Assembly (NCBI GenBank): GCA_014529385.2
Contig: CM043969.1
Span: 11,866,648 to 11,930,647 of the forward strand
Origin: Adiantum capillus-veneris
Taxonomy: Eukaryota > Streptophyta > Polypodiopsida > Polypodiales > Pteridaceae
Direction of reading: 5' to 3'
DNA: 64,000 bases
Position 1 is the stretch's first letter. Each line of letters starts with the position of its first letter. A model generated the notes under the pieces. The model saw nothing but the letters and a program-made list of their open reading frames with translations. It searched no databases and was not told the DNA's origin. Made by a program: the position numbers and the translations under genes. Below, piece by piece: positions 10,944-21,542 of the stretch.

Positions 10944-11315
10944 TGTTAATCCCTAGACGGATGATCGGATCCATCCTGCATACATGACATGGCACAAGCC
11001 AAACTCACACCTTGAAACACGTAGTGAGTGGACATGAGGCTCACCTCCTAGCCATAGAGCCAATACAGGCTCACCCCGAGCCTGGGAGCCTGCAACAACC
11101 AAGTGGGCTAGCCTCTACCACAAGGGCCGGTGTCCCATACCACCAATCCCACACCAATACGGGTGTGCGGGCAGAGCTGCCAAGGGCCAAGAGTCCAAGT
11201 GTGGTGATCACACAAGACGTCTCACAAATGAGACTCACTTCATAACCGAAAGGGCCAGGTTCACATTGGTCAGACATAATTGCAGGCGCCCATCGTGATG
11301 TCTGGGGACGTAACA
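10944..11315 (-). repeat. Right LTR of the inverted-LTR element, reversed
   Basis: On the + strand it starts TGTTAATCCC and ends GGGGACGTAACA, which is the reverse of the left LTR. Immediately outside is TATAG. Confidence 0.85.
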
Positions 11316-11859
11316 TATAGAGACCCCTTATGTACCACTTTTTCAATAAAAAGACCCCTTATGTACCAAAGTTTTCACTTTTTCGATTTAAAACATCCTT
11401 CTATATGTACATTTTTTGTGAGTTCATAAAAGAAAAACCCCTTTTGTTGAACTCACATGCTATTCTACATATTTTTGAGTGAACCTCGCGAGAGCGTCCG
11501 AGGACGTAAGCGTGCACCTGTAAGATCGAGCGTTCCATACCACCCGGCCTCACCTCCTTGAGGTGACCTCGCACACTCCTAGCCTCACGGGCTAATCACT
11601 CGCACTCTGCCAGTGGGGGTCGATAACTACAAATGAGGCCTTGGCCTCCTTTTTATAATATTGGCCGGCCACACTGGCAGGGTTCACACTACCTCCGTTC
11701 AGACATCGGATGCACATCAGGACGGTGTCTTAGCCAGATCCCCTCTCCTCTCTCCTGAAGCGGGACATAACACCTACCCAGCCTCCTTAGAGGTGCCGGG
11801 CTACTAGAGGTAGGCATGCACTTGGAGCACCTCAGCAGCACGACTATGCCTCTGTCCCC

Positions 11860-13550
11860 CAGCTGCTGACTTACACCACCAAAAGCAGGTTACCTCTGTT
11901 GGTACAGAGGACTGGCGGAGACCAGATAGGAGACATACCTTCCAACAGAGGGGGCAGCATGCTCGGCAGGTGCAGCGAGCGCCTCCACCTGCTCTCAGGT
12001 GCTAGTTGGCTCCAGTTTCTCAGGTGCCTGCGACCCAGCTACCTCCTAGTCCATCAGATGCTAGCGCTTTTTCCCCTCTGCCAGCCTTGCCAGCTCCACC
12101 CTTGCCACTTTCAGCCTCTGCAGCTCCAGCCTTGCCATCTCCTCCTGCTTTATCTGTAAGTGAGCCAGCGCTATGCAGCTAAATCCACAGCCTCTACTTG
12201 TGCAGCCCCTTCCAGACTCTCGCTAGTATGATGGTGCACAAAATGCAAGACAGAATCTGGCGTCCAAGTCTCTAACCTTGAGAAAGGCAAGAAGAAAGAT
12301 AGCAACGGAGTGGACACTCCTCTTATCAACTGGGGACCAGGAGGCCGAGCGGATCTCTGTAACATATATACTCTGATCATGAGAGGTCCGAGCTCACCGG
12401 CGCTACTCTCTGCTCTCTCAACACCCCAAATAACCGAGCAATGATTGAAAAACTCTCTAGAAACATGGCGAGGATGAGGAGATGGAGGAGGTGGAAGAAG
12501 TGGCTGATTTGTGGCATTATGCATATGCAAGCCTGGCTTGGTGATAGTAGTTCTGCCACATTGTTGTCTGCGCAGTTTAGTGCATGCATTGCAGCATTGG
12601 ATTGGCTTGACACAAACAGATGCTTTTGCCTTCCTATTGTGTTTTATCTACCAGACTCATATATGCTCCCACGTTCTATGTGTATTTGGGGTTTGAAGAG
12701 AGTGAGTCAGGCGATGTCATGCTCACAGCAGGATGTATCTAGCTTGTTGGTTGATGTACAATATTTTGGCCCCAGGAAGAAGATTCCTTGTTTCCACCGA
12801 AGGCAAAGTCACTAGAGCTGATTAGCTACAAGAGACAACGTCGCTGATATGTATATGTACTTAGAGGCTGTGGTTTCTGGAGCTTTTTACAGCAATATGT
12901 ATGTGTTTTCTGGTTGGAGATCTGTACAGAGATATGTAAATTCTTGTGGTTCTTTGACATGGATCTACATGTATTATCTTGGAATGTAAATGGATTGCGG
13001 ACTAGCAGTGCAATAGGCTCCGACCGTCTAGACTCAAAAGAGAGATCAACAGACATATAGTAGGAAATGTTGATATTCTGTTGATTCAAGAGCATAAGCT
13101 GGAGCAGCCTTTATTAAACTCTTGTACGTTGGATCGCACACTTCTTGATCTCCAGCATTGGGTCAGAACTCTAACAGCTACGTGAGTCCTATCCGGCAAC
13201 ATCGCATTCTTGTTCCAGGGCGAGCTATGCTTGTGGCTATCCAGATTGGGGAATCCTTGATTGGTTTTATGTCCATTTATGCTCCTGTTACTGCGAGAGA
13301 ACGAGCTTGTTTTTGGTCCCAGATCTCTGATGCCTTGCCAGTTGTAGACTCTTGGATTGTTGGTGGAGACCTGAACAATATTGAGTCTGCCCATGACTTT
13401 CGGGCTCAGGTTGACCTTGTTTTGACCACCATTACTCCTGTTTAGCAGGATGCATGGGAGAGATTTCTGCTAGCTATTCAGGCAGTTGATGACTGGCACC
13501 AGTTGATGGCTGGCACGTCCTTCTTATGGGCACCACCATGGGTCGCTCTG
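11860..13550 (+). pseudogene. LINE fragment N3: ORF1 tail and endonuclease start
   Basis: Bases 11900-12170 translate to a Pro/Ala/Leu-rich stretch typical of the C-terminus of plant LINE ORF1. A new frame begins with ATG at 12959 and reads LSWNVNGLR, the first motif of an APE-type endonuclease. Further on come LIQEHKLE-like, GFMSIYAPVTARERACFW and DSWIVGGDLNN (the GGDFN motif, with Leu for Phe). Frameshifts near 13040-13180 and a stop at 13443 break it. Nothing of RT follows on this strand before 15593. It is probably a 3'-lost relic of the family to which N1 belongs. Confidence 0.7.
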
Positions 13551-13559
13551 ATCTGTCTT

Positions 13560-15034
13560 CTGAGATATCACTGTCTCTACTAGTGGCTCCGCTCTGCCCT
13601 CAAACACTCGAAAGCAGAAACCGCTCTAGATGCACCAAAGGGTGAGACTACTGATCAGTTCGCAGCGCGGGTCCCTCTCCCGAGTCTAGATGGCCATCGT
13701 AAAGTCTGGTGTAGCGCATCTCCGAGGACATCCTCCTCTCATATGAATGGCCTGACTGTCTGGCTCCTGCTCATAACCTAGAGCTCGTCTCGAAGTGACG
13801 AACCAGCTGCTGCTCCCCATGTGAAGAACTGGTCGGATGCATAAGGAGCCATCAGCCTCAGGATCTGCAACCAGATCTGCTGAGCCTACATGCAATCCCA
13901 CAAACAATGTCGCTGCGCCTCCATCGGGTGACCACAGCCCACGCAAGTCTGTGGGTGTCCACTGTAACCTAACCACACCCCCATGGCTATGCCTCTGTGA
14001 ACCACCCACCACTGAAAAGTAGAGACTTTGCGGGCGTGCTGGCTGGCCCAGAGTCAGCCCCAAATATCAGTGAGGAACTCTGTGGTGACACCCTGCCACC
14101 ACCAATGCTCTGCTGCTGTTGGTGTGGCTGACCGCTGGGCTGTCAAGATGGGTCTCCCCAGCCGTACTGAGTACTGGAAGAAGGAAATGCCCGAATGGCC
14201 TGGGGGTGTAAAGGGGTCCTGCCATTCTCACTCTCCGGGTCCCACTGCAAGCGAGCTAGGGGTTGGCCTCCCTAGACCCACAGCTGCCAATCCTCCTCTG
14301 CCTCTGGGGATGGATCAATTGTCCACTTTTTAGAATCCATGGCCACCACCATGACCTGCTGGAAGGCGCATTCTGAGACCATAGGAGACTCTTCCTTCAG
14401 CTAGATGAGTCTCCCTCCTCCTGGATCTCAAAGAAATAGGTGTGTCCCTATGCTGTGCAAGCCCGAACTGCCAGCAGGATGTCATGCTGCATGAAAGCCC
14501 CCATCCAAGCCAGAGCTTGAAGCTCAAAAGGCTCCTGTGTCTCTGCCTTTAGTGCGGTCTCGATGTCATGTCTCATACTATGTCCTCCTCTATACTGGCT
14601 TAGTCTTTCTAGCTGTACGGTCTCCGGAAGCTTAGAGAATTTCAGCCAATCCCCTAGGGTACAGCCATGCCCAGCAACCAATTGGACCCAGGCCATATGC
14701 GACCAGCTGCCAAGCATGTGGCCCTGGTCCATGCCTTAGGCGCTCCTCCGATAATTCCGGTTGCCGTTGTCTGAGGCTTGGTCATAAGAGCTCCCAGGCC
14801 CTGATGAGAACACTCAATGCAAATTTGTCCTCCTATCCTCTGCTGAGCCCGGTGCAGCGCATCTCGGTCAAGATCCGGAGGCCAAGGGCCGCAGTAGGGG
14901 AAGTCCTCGCAAGTAGTCGATGTAGGAGAAGAGCCTTCCAAGGCTCCGTGTCTGGAAGCAATCCTCGAATAACCAGCTTCCCTAGCAGGGCCCGACTCTG
15001 ATGTGCCGGACCAATAAGAGAATGAGCAAGTGAC
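13560..15034 (-). pseudogene. Old L1-like ORF2 3' region
   Basis: Minus-strand frames include SRALLGKLVIRGLLPDTEPWKALLL, which matches the SRALLGKFVIRGLLP..EPWKEFLL segment of the L1 copies, and further on a TWGAAA-like stretch near 13815. Many frameshifts indicate an old insertion. No RT palm is present, so it is a 5'-truncated copy. No poly(T) is visible at its left end. Confidence 0.65.
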
Positions 15035-15530
15035 TCAGGGAGAGTGGAAGAACAGTGAGGGCATAAGGGATCATGACCCATAGTAGCTAATCAACTCCCA
15101 ACTGAATGTCCTACATGAGCAATCATCCACATAAAGAAGGAAATACGTCGCTCCGTATGTAAGTCCCAGATGGCGGACCAAAGCTGCTGCATATAAGCTT
15201 GAGAGACCTGAATGTTACCAGAAACTTATACAGGTGGGCTTCTCCCTCTGCTAATGTATCAATGATAACCGTCCAATCCTGACAGTGTACTTGAAGAAAG
15301 AGACCGGTGCACATGCAGGGTCAGAGTGAGGCCAATGCCAAAGCTCAAATAGGGGACGACACACCCAAAGTCTCCATAGGCTAGCAATCCTTGAAGAGAA
15401 ACGAGGATCAACACAATGACGCTTTCCATGAGAGCCGACTACTCTAATGGCCTCCCATTGCACTCTGGGAAGGATCTGATGTGGGAACGTCGAATCATAG
15501 GTCAGTCTGATGTCAAAGTCACTTGTTAAT
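15035..15530 (-). pseudogene. LINE ORF2 zinc-finger fragment
   Basis: The minus strand reads ILPRVQWEAIRVVG near 15480, then an RRISFFMWMIAHG-like segment and DPLCPHCSSTLPESLAHSL near 15070-15035. This is the zf-RVT module found at the C-terminus of plant LINE ORF2. It joins abruptly to the different L1 remnant at about 15034, so two old fragments abut here. Confidence 0.55.
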
Positions 15531-15577
15531 AAATGACTGTTCATATATGCTTAATTGACTTAACTGTGCAAGTAAGG

Positions 15578-15592
15578 GTATGCAACTATGAC
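15578..15592 (+). repeat. Left target-site duplication of LINE N1
   Basis: GTATGCAACTATGAC pairs with GTGTGCAACTATGAC at 37592-37606 (14 of 15 identical). The two sites lie 22 kb apart. Confidence 0.85.
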
Positions 15593-16186
15593 GCTATCCC
15601 ATGTCGTGCTTTTCTTGTATGCACACAACACTTCTGCAGGCTTGCTGGATGGATCTCTTACAGAATCTTGGCCTTTGGGACGGTCGGTGAGACAGGGCTG
15701 CCCTTTGAGTGCTTTGCTTTATGTGATCGCTACTCACCCCTTGTTTATGTATGTGGATTCCTTGACTTCCACTGGTAGGCTACATGGCCTGACTTTACCT
15801 TCGGGACGGCAGTTTGCTGGTCAGGCCTATGCGGATGACTCTTTGTTTATGCCTCGCAATCATTATGATGATGTACAACAAATTATGCATACTCTTCACT
15901 TGTTTGGATTGGCAGCAGGTCTCAAAGTCAACTTTTGTAAATCCAAACTATTGCCTCTGAAGGAGTGTGATTGGCATAAGATATTGTGGCCTGGAGAGAT
16001 TGTTCCTCCACATGTTCTGGTTCGCCATTTGGGTTATCCGTTGGGTTGGAATGTATCGGCTATGTAGAAACTAGATTGGGTGCTCCAACGCCTACATTCC
16101 AAGTTGAATTATTGGAAGCTGTCCACGCGGCCACTTCATGTACGTCTTAGGACTGTCCAATGCATCCTTGTGGCTTATGTGTAGTT
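15588..16186 (+). pseudogene. RT palm and thumb of N1 ORF2, 5' piece
   Basis: The frame shows SVRQGCPLSALLYVIATHPL (RT motif B region), QAYADDSLFMP (the Y/F-A-D-D active site) and LKVNFCKSKLLPL (motif D), then LVRHLGYPLGW. A stop at 16065 and another at 16182 interrupt it. The reading resumes at 36150 after the G1 insertion. The family enzyme reverse-transcribes LINE RNA at the nicked target. Confidence 0.88.
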
Positions 16187-16823
16187 TGTAACAGACTTGG
16201 ATACTCGAAGTCAAGAATCAATCGCGACAACACCAAATAACCACTTCAAAACAATTCACAGATCGCAATAGATTTGCACTGGCCTGGCGGAGTTCCGTGC
16301 CTAGAGATATTGACCCCAAAGACTAGCGCCCCTTTCGGTATTTCTTTTTATATTAATCAGATCAAAGTACAAGAGAGTGGCTAGGGTTTTACTCTCAGAC
16401 TCTGCATCCAGATGCTCTGAGAAGTGAAGCCCTCACCACTTATTTAAAGGTTACAAGGGATGCCCAAAAGCAGAGCCCCAAAAGCTCCAAAATCAAAAGC
16501 TCTGAAAGCCAAAAGCATCTGCCCTTTCTCTCTCTCTCTCTGAGAGTCCCAAAGAAAAAGCAAAAGACTTTTTCTCTCTCTCTTTCTCTTGCTATTTGCG
16601 TAGAAAAAGCAAGAAAAGCTGTCAACACAAATTCCGCCGCAAATCACGGAAATCCATACTGTTGCTGCGACGTGGCACCCCTGGCAGAATTAGGGTTTCT
16701 GCCTGAAATTAGGGTTTGCTGCAAATTAGGGTTTTGGCACATTTTAGGGTTTGCAGGAATTTTAGGGTTTCAGCCAGAAATTAGGGTTTCTGCTGTCGGT
16801 AGCCACGTCATCACTTTGTAACA
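16187..16823 (-). repeat. 3' LTR of G1 (637 bp)
   Basis: The + strand reads TGTAACAGACTT to CTTTGTAACA. It matches 35508-36149 along its length. It contains six AATTAGGG/TTTAGGG-type telomere-like motifs at about 16688-16790 and two short TC runs. Confidence 0.95.
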
Positions 16824-16838
16824 TACCCCCTCTTGAAA
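16824..16838 (-). promoter_or_regulatory. Polypurine tract of G1
   Basis: On the minus strand a TTCAAGAGGGGGTA-type run abuts the 3' LTR. The same run precedes the G2 3' LTR at 32490-32504. Confidence 0.8.
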
Positions 16839-17390
16839 GCATTGTAATCGACCGCGATTACGCCTGCAAAACCGACAAAAGCCATAAACCGTCTTAGCAG
16901 ACACTGACTATTAGTACCTACGTTCTAGGAACACACATCTAGCACATGTACCAAATCGACAGTCACATCACACGACATCACAGGACATCACATGACATTT
17001 AACATTCATTCGGATCTTAGACCATGATTTATCGGCAATGTAGCTAGCAATCACATCTAGGTCCAATCGGGACCTCATCGATGTCCGATTGACTAACCCC
17101 TATTGCAACCATGTCTATTCGAGATCAAGTAGACCAAAATGCTGCAATCATTTCGTCTATTAGTTCCTGCACTCAAAAGAAGTGAATAAACAAATCAGTA
17201 TCATTATCAGGAATTCCATTTCATAAAGTCATCCAGCAGAATACTGTCAGCTCTCAGTATCCCTGAAGCTCAAAGAGACATCAATGACTTTAGTATCAAA
17301 ATCAAGGCATCTGTTGACAAAGGAGTGGAGTGACTCCCCTCTTGTGCATCCCACTGCACCAGATCTTTGGCCAAGCTGAATTTCTGGGTT
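16839..17390 (-). other. 3' untranslated region of G1
   Basis: Noncoding. It matches the G2 region 31916-32489 in reverse, including a series of CACATCACAxGACATCACA words near 16960-17000. Confidence 0.8.
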
Positions 17391-17394
17391 CCGT

Positions 17395-18158
17395 TTGGAG
17401 TAGACTATGCTAAACCAAAACATCGAGGTAAAGTTTCACAATCCGAGGAGTATCTGCTAGGTCCTCCTCCTCCATCCACTTCGCATCAAATCCAGGAAAG
17501 TTCTTGAACTTAACCAAGAACCGCCTTCGGACTTTACCTTTAGTCTTCGTATCCTTACGTGCTAAATCTGTTCAGGAACAAGGATGTCCTCGTTTTTTTC
17601 CACTTCGGGTTGCTCATCAGGCTCCCCATCATCAGGCACATCACCCCTTAAAGGTTTCAAGAGACTCACATGCAATGCATTGTGAATCCTCCAAGTATCT
17701 GGCAGTTTCAATCGGAAGGAGACATCATTTATCTTTTCGGTGATCTGGAAAGGGCCGTAGTATCGCATACTAAGCTTTGGAAAAAGCCTCTCCTTTCCCT
17801 TTTTCTTTCATAGGCGTGCCTTCTCAAAACGTAAGAGCACCCAATCATCCTCCTTCAATTTCATGTCGCGACGATGGCGATCCACTGCCTTTTTTTGTCG
17901 TTCTTGAGACTTCTGCAAAGTCTCGCGAACCTTGGCAAAAGCCGTATCCAGATCTCGCGTATATTCATCCGCTTCAAAGATCTTATCTTTCGTGCTCAGG
18001 ATGGGTGGAACCTTTGCAGCACCTTCAACAATCTCAAATGGCGCCTTCCCCGTCGAAGAGTGTATTGTGTTATTGTAGGCAAATTCCACCAAAGGTAAAT
18101 ATCTTTCCCATTGAGTCTTCTGATTTGAGATATAAGACTTCAATAAATCTAGAACCAT
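17395..18158 (-). pseudogene. Integrase C-terminus and chromodomain of G1
   Basis: From 18158 the frame runs through LPLVEFAYNNTIHSSTGKAPFE and the KEDDWVLLRFEKARL segment. A second frame (17768-17562) carries [32 protein letters not shown] and an acidic linker. A further frame (about 17500-17400) reads FLVKFKNFPGFDAKWMEEED, a chromodomain-like end. Chromodomains mark the chromovirus branch of Ty3/Gypsy and are thought to guide integration to heterochromatin, which fits this nest. Frameshifts separate the three parts. Confidence 0.82.
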
Positions 18159-18159
18159 T

Positions 18160-19112
18160 GAATTGGCAATCTCGGATTGCCCGTCAGTCTGCTGGTGGAA
18201 CGATGACGAGAACTACAACCGCGTGCCAATGTTCTCCCAAATTGCCTTCCAAAACAAACTCGTAAATCTGGGGTCTCTGTCGGAGACAATCGTCTCAGGC
18301 ATGCCATGTAATCTAAAAATCTGGGCCACAAACAGTCTTGCTAAGTGATCCGGCTTGATTGTTTTATTCACTGGAATGAAATGAGCCTGTTTGCTAAATC
18401 TGTCAATAACAGTCCAGATACCATCGTGGCCACTCTGTGTTCTCGGGAGATCAAAAATGAAATCCATCGCTATACTTTCCCAGGGGCGGGTGGGTATGGG
18501 TAAAGGCTGTAACAATCCTTGTGCCTTATGCCTGTCCAACTTGACCTTCTGGCATACCAAGAAACTGCGCACAAACTCTTCGACCTCCTTCTTGAGTCTC
18601 GGCCAAAAGAAGTATCTCTCTACCCCTTTCATGGTGGTAGCAATGCCGCGGTGACCCGTAAAAGGTGGACAGTGGCATTCAGTCATAACCTTTTCCCTCA
18701 ACGGTTGTGTAACGCACAACATAGTCTTTTTCATCAAGTAGCCTTCCCGAAGGGAGTATCCCGCTACTGTCTCCCCATCCCGTATCCGTGTGAAAATATC
18801 TGCAAAATCTGTATCTATGGCATACTGATCGACCATATCCTCAAAGCTCCTATGATGTATCGCGGAAATAGCTAGAACCAACGGTTTCTGAGACAAGCAT
18901 CTGCCACCACATTCTTCTGTCCCTGCACATGGGCAATGTGGAAGTGGAACTGTGACAAGATGTTCGCCCACCGCATCTGCTTTTCCGAAAGCTGCTTCTG
19001 TGACAAGAAGTAGTGGAAAGTCTGATGGTCTGTAAAGACAGTAAAATCCGCTCCGAGTAGGTAATGCCGCCACTGAGTAAGAGCATGGTAACCGCCAAAA
19101 GCTCTTTCTCAT
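18160..19112 (-). pseudogene. Integrase of G1
   Basis: The zinc-binding part reads HCPPFTGHRG then EEFVRSFLVCQK, where the first Cys of the CxxC pair is Phe. The catalytic core has Asp in IAMDFIFDLP, Asp in IVSDRDPRF and Glu in DGQSEIANS (about 18185, after a frameshift). The ligand loss and frameshift point to inactivity. It follows RNase H (19494-18850), with which it overlaps in a shifted frame. Confidence 0.88.
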
Positions 19113-19494
19113 AGATCTGTGCTGTCATCTCCGGCCTAGAGAACAAACGGCTCTCGTAAGCTATGACATGGCCTGCTTGCATCAAGACCGAACCCAGACT
19201 ACGACCACAAGCATCACAATATACTTCAAATGACTTTTGCAAGTCCGGCAAAGTCAAAATTGGTCCCGTAGTCAATTTCTCTTTCAATGTCTGAAAGGCA
19301 GTCACCTCTAGGGTCCCCACGAGAAAGGTACTCCTTTCTGTGTCAAGATATGCAAAGGGGAAGCAACCTCTGCAAACGTTTGTATGAACTGCCTGTAGTA
19401 ACGAACACAATCCCAAGAAGCTTCTAACTTCATGGACATTCCTCAAGTCGGGCCAATCACGGATAGTCTCTATCTTGGTTGGATCCATTTGCAC
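18850..19494 (-). pseudogene. RNase H region of G1
   Basis: The frame shows the connection segment (VRSFLGLCS, DWPDLRNVHE) and the RNase H start FEVYCDACGRSLGSVLMQ, then VIAYESRLFSRPE and YEKELLAV. The frame shifts near 19090 and the end of the domain is read in another frame. Confidence 0.85.
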
Positions 19495-19862
19495 TCATGC
19501 TGCTAACACAATGTGTCCCAAAAAGTGTATCTCTGGTAGGAAAAATTCACTTTTCTTTGCATTAATCACTAACTTGTGATCTCGTAATGCCTGAGAGACC
19601 TTAAGCAGATGATCTCTGTGTTTTTCCTCATTCTTGGAGAAAACAATGATGTCGTCAAAGAAAGTGCCAACAAATAGCTTGTACTCTCGAAAAATCCTGT
19701 CCATCATCCGGTTAAATGTCGCAAGAGCATTGGTTAAGCCAACAGGCATCACCAAAAACTCAAATAACCCAAAAGTCGTCCGAAAGGCTGTCTTGTAGAC
19801 ATCTCCCGGCGCTATCCTGATCTGATGATATCTACTCTTCAAGTCAATCTTGCTAAAGCACG
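19495..19862 (-). pseudogene. RT of G1, 3' part (cut by G2)
   Basis: This has FSKIDLKSRYHQIRIAPG, TTFGLFEFLVMP and VGTFFDDIIVFSKNEEKHRDHL, where FFDD is the active site. The upstream part lies at 33387-33078. The cut falls exactly at the GCACG duplication (19858-19862 and 33073-33077). Confidence 0.9.
19858..19862 (+). repeat. Target-site duplication GCACG, left of G2
   Basis: Identical to 33073-33077, immediately outside the TGTCACA and TGTTACA ends of G2. Confidence 0.92.
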
Positions 19863-20176
19863 TGTCACAACGTGATGACGTGGCTGCGAACAACAGAAAC
19901 CCTAATTTCCGAAAATCGCGGAGGTGTTTTTTATTTATTTATTTATTTTAATAGTGATGAGCAACGCGAATCTTGCTTTTTCTCTACGCAATGAGAAAGA
20001 GAGAGAGAATGCTTTTGCTTTCAAGTTTTGACTCTCTATGAGAGAGAGAGAGAGTAGTTGCTTTTGACTTGAAGCTTTTGGGGCTCTGCTTTTGGGCATC
20101 CCTTGTAACCTTTAAATTAGTGGTGAGGGCCTCACTTCTCAGATCATCTGGACGCAGAGTCTGAGAGTGAAACCCT

Positions 20177-20195
20177 AACCGCTCTCTTGTACTTT
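20177..20195 (+). repeat. Left target-site duplication of L1 copy L
   Basis: AACCGCTCTCTTGTACTTT is identical to 27211-27229 (19 bp). It belongs to the G2 LTR. Confidence 0.93.
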
Positions 20196-20339
20196 TTTTT
20201 TTTTCCGAGAAAAAGATCCTTCTATTAGTTAATGAAAACTGCCCATAGGGCTACAACCACCTCTGCAAGAGAGGGCTACAACAAGCATGATGGGGAGACT
20301 CTCCCAAAGAAAAAATAGCATATATACAATGAGGCTAAA

Positions 20340-21495
20340 TCAAGAGATGGGAGGAGGGAAGAGCCACACACGTGGACAGTAGTGCCATCTGAGCACCCCC
20401 TGGACTATGGTGTAGAAAGGCCTAGGGCGCCAGAGTCGAAGGAAAGCCTTGCGGCACTCCTGCATGCGGTCGGAGTTGCCCTGTAGTCCCTCAAGCTGTC
20501 CTGTGAAAGTATGGATCAGCTCTAGCCAAAAATCACGAACAGTCTCTGCTGGTGGCACAAGGCGAGCCTCAAAGATGCGAAAACAGCGGGCCCGCCAGAT
20601 GAACCAAAGTGTCAGGCCACTGATGAGCTCCCAACACTCCTCTCTCTCACTGCACCATTCCTGTGGAGTAAGCTCTGTAGCAGGCTGGAGTGTAGGTCGC
20701 CCCCTCTGCATCACTATCATCCTCCTAGTGGAAGATAGCTCAAACTGAAGTGCCGGGCCCGTGAGGGTGGACCAAGCCGCTCCCCCTCAAGCTGTCCTGT
20801 GAGAGTATGGATCAGCTCTAGCCAAAAATCACGAACAGTCTCTGCTGGTGGCACAAGGCGAGCCTCAAAGATGCGAAAACAGCGGGCCCGCCAGATGAAC
20901 CAAAGTGTCAGGCCACTGATGAGCTCCCAACACTCCTCTCTCTCACTGCACCATTCCTGTGGAGTAAGCTCTGTAGCAGGCTGGAGTGTAGGTCGCCCCC
21001 TTTGCATCACTATCATCCTCCTGGTGCAAGATAGCTCAAACTGAAGTGCCGGGCCCGTGAGGGTGGACCAAGCCGCTGCCCCCCAAGTGTACTGTCGAGC
21101 CGAGGAGAGGGCAGGCATCAGCCGAAGAACTCGTAGCCACACCTGCTGGGCCGAGGGACAGTCCCAAAGACAATGCAGTTGACTCTCCACCAACTGGTCA
21201 CAGGCTGCACATGCGGTCGAGAGACCACTATGCACAAGCCAGCTCCTAACTGCTGTGGCTCTGTGTGCAACCAACCACTGGAACAAAGTGACGCGCCTCG
21301 GCTGTCTGGAGTCCCACAGCCTCTGCCAAAAAGCTGCCAAGAACTCAACTGAGGCCTTCCTCCTGCCAATGACGTGTTGCAGCGGGGCGGGCCTCTCTCT
21401 GCGCTGCAAGTATATGACGTCCTAGCCGAACAGTGTATTGAAAGAAAGGGACTCCTGGGCGGTCTGCAGAAGAGAAGGGGTCCCTCCATAGCCAC
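20340..21495 (-). pseudogene. ORF2 C-terminus of L: zf-RVT region
   Basis: The frame from 21409 reads FWQRLWDSRQPRRVTLFQWL, then CAACDQLVESQLHCLWDC (C..C...H...C zinc-binding pattern), then WGAAAWSTLTG and the LIS.LTLWFIWRARCFRIFEAR end. A 296-bp direct duplication repeats part of this C-terminal segment. A frameshift near 21500 separates it from the upstream part. The module is typical of plant LINE ORF2 and is thought to bind nucleic acid. Confidence 0.85.
20491..21082 (+). repeat. 296-bp tandem duplication within L ORF2
   Basis: TCAAGCTGTCCTGTGARAGT starts at 20491 and again at 20787. The two units differ at only a few bases. The homologous regions of the other L1 copies have it once, so it postdates or coincides with this insertion. 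Confidence 0.92.
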
Positions 21496-21542
21496 TCACC
21501 AGGATCCCACTGCACTCGTGCCAATCGACAACACTCCCAAGC

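Larger units (their letters stand above)
9723..11315. mobile_element. Inverted-LTR retroelement insertion (TSD TATAG)
   Basis: The left end is a 352-bp LTR in + orientation (9723-10074) followed after 1 nt by TGGTATCAGAGC. The right end is a 372-bp copy of the same LTR in minus orientation (10944-11315), preceded by the same site reversed (10931-10942, one mismatch). Both outer termini are therefore the U3 end (TGTTACGTCCCC and its complement). TATAG flanks the whole block exactly at 9718-9722 and 11316-11320. No coding capacity is seen inside. A normal LTR element has direct, not inverted, LTRs. Confidence 0.8.
4131..11772 (-). mobile_element. Degenerate Ty3/Gypsy retrotransposon G0
   Basis: Reading on the minus strand, the order is 5' LTR (11772-9482, interrupted), primer binding site (9481-9470), leader, gag (8466-7870), zinc knuckle, protease (about 7340-7230), RT (about 6560-5900), RNase H (5834-5470) and integrase (5130-4561). 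RT before RNase H before integrase defines Ty3/Gypsy. Frames are broken at many places. No matching 3' LTR is seen. The 3' end is either lost or separated by LINE B0, whose 5' end lies outside the window. Confidence 0.85.
9482..11772 (-). repeat. 5' LTR of G0 (~0.69 kb), split by the inverted-LTR insertion
   Basis: The two segments are 9482-9722 and 11321-11772. On the minus strand the LTR begins TGTTATGTCCCGC and ends TTCATTTCA directly before the primer binding site. A TATA-like box (AATATTATAAAA, minus strand, 11662-11651) sits about 110 bp inside the start. The outer limit at 11772 rests on the TG...CA rule and the TATA position, because no second LTR copy is available to check it. Confidence 0.55.

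Noticed and set aside
12171-12815. Overlapping frames near 12.2-12.8 kb as a host gene
   Set aside because: The region lies between the ORF1 tail and the endonuclease start of LINE N3 and the frames on both strands have no recognisable domain.
12958-16186. N3 endonuclease and N1 RT as one LINE interrupted by the 13.6-15.5 kb fragments
   Set aside because: N1 has its own 5' boundary with a 15-bp target duplication at 15578-15592, so it is a separate 5'-truncated insertion.
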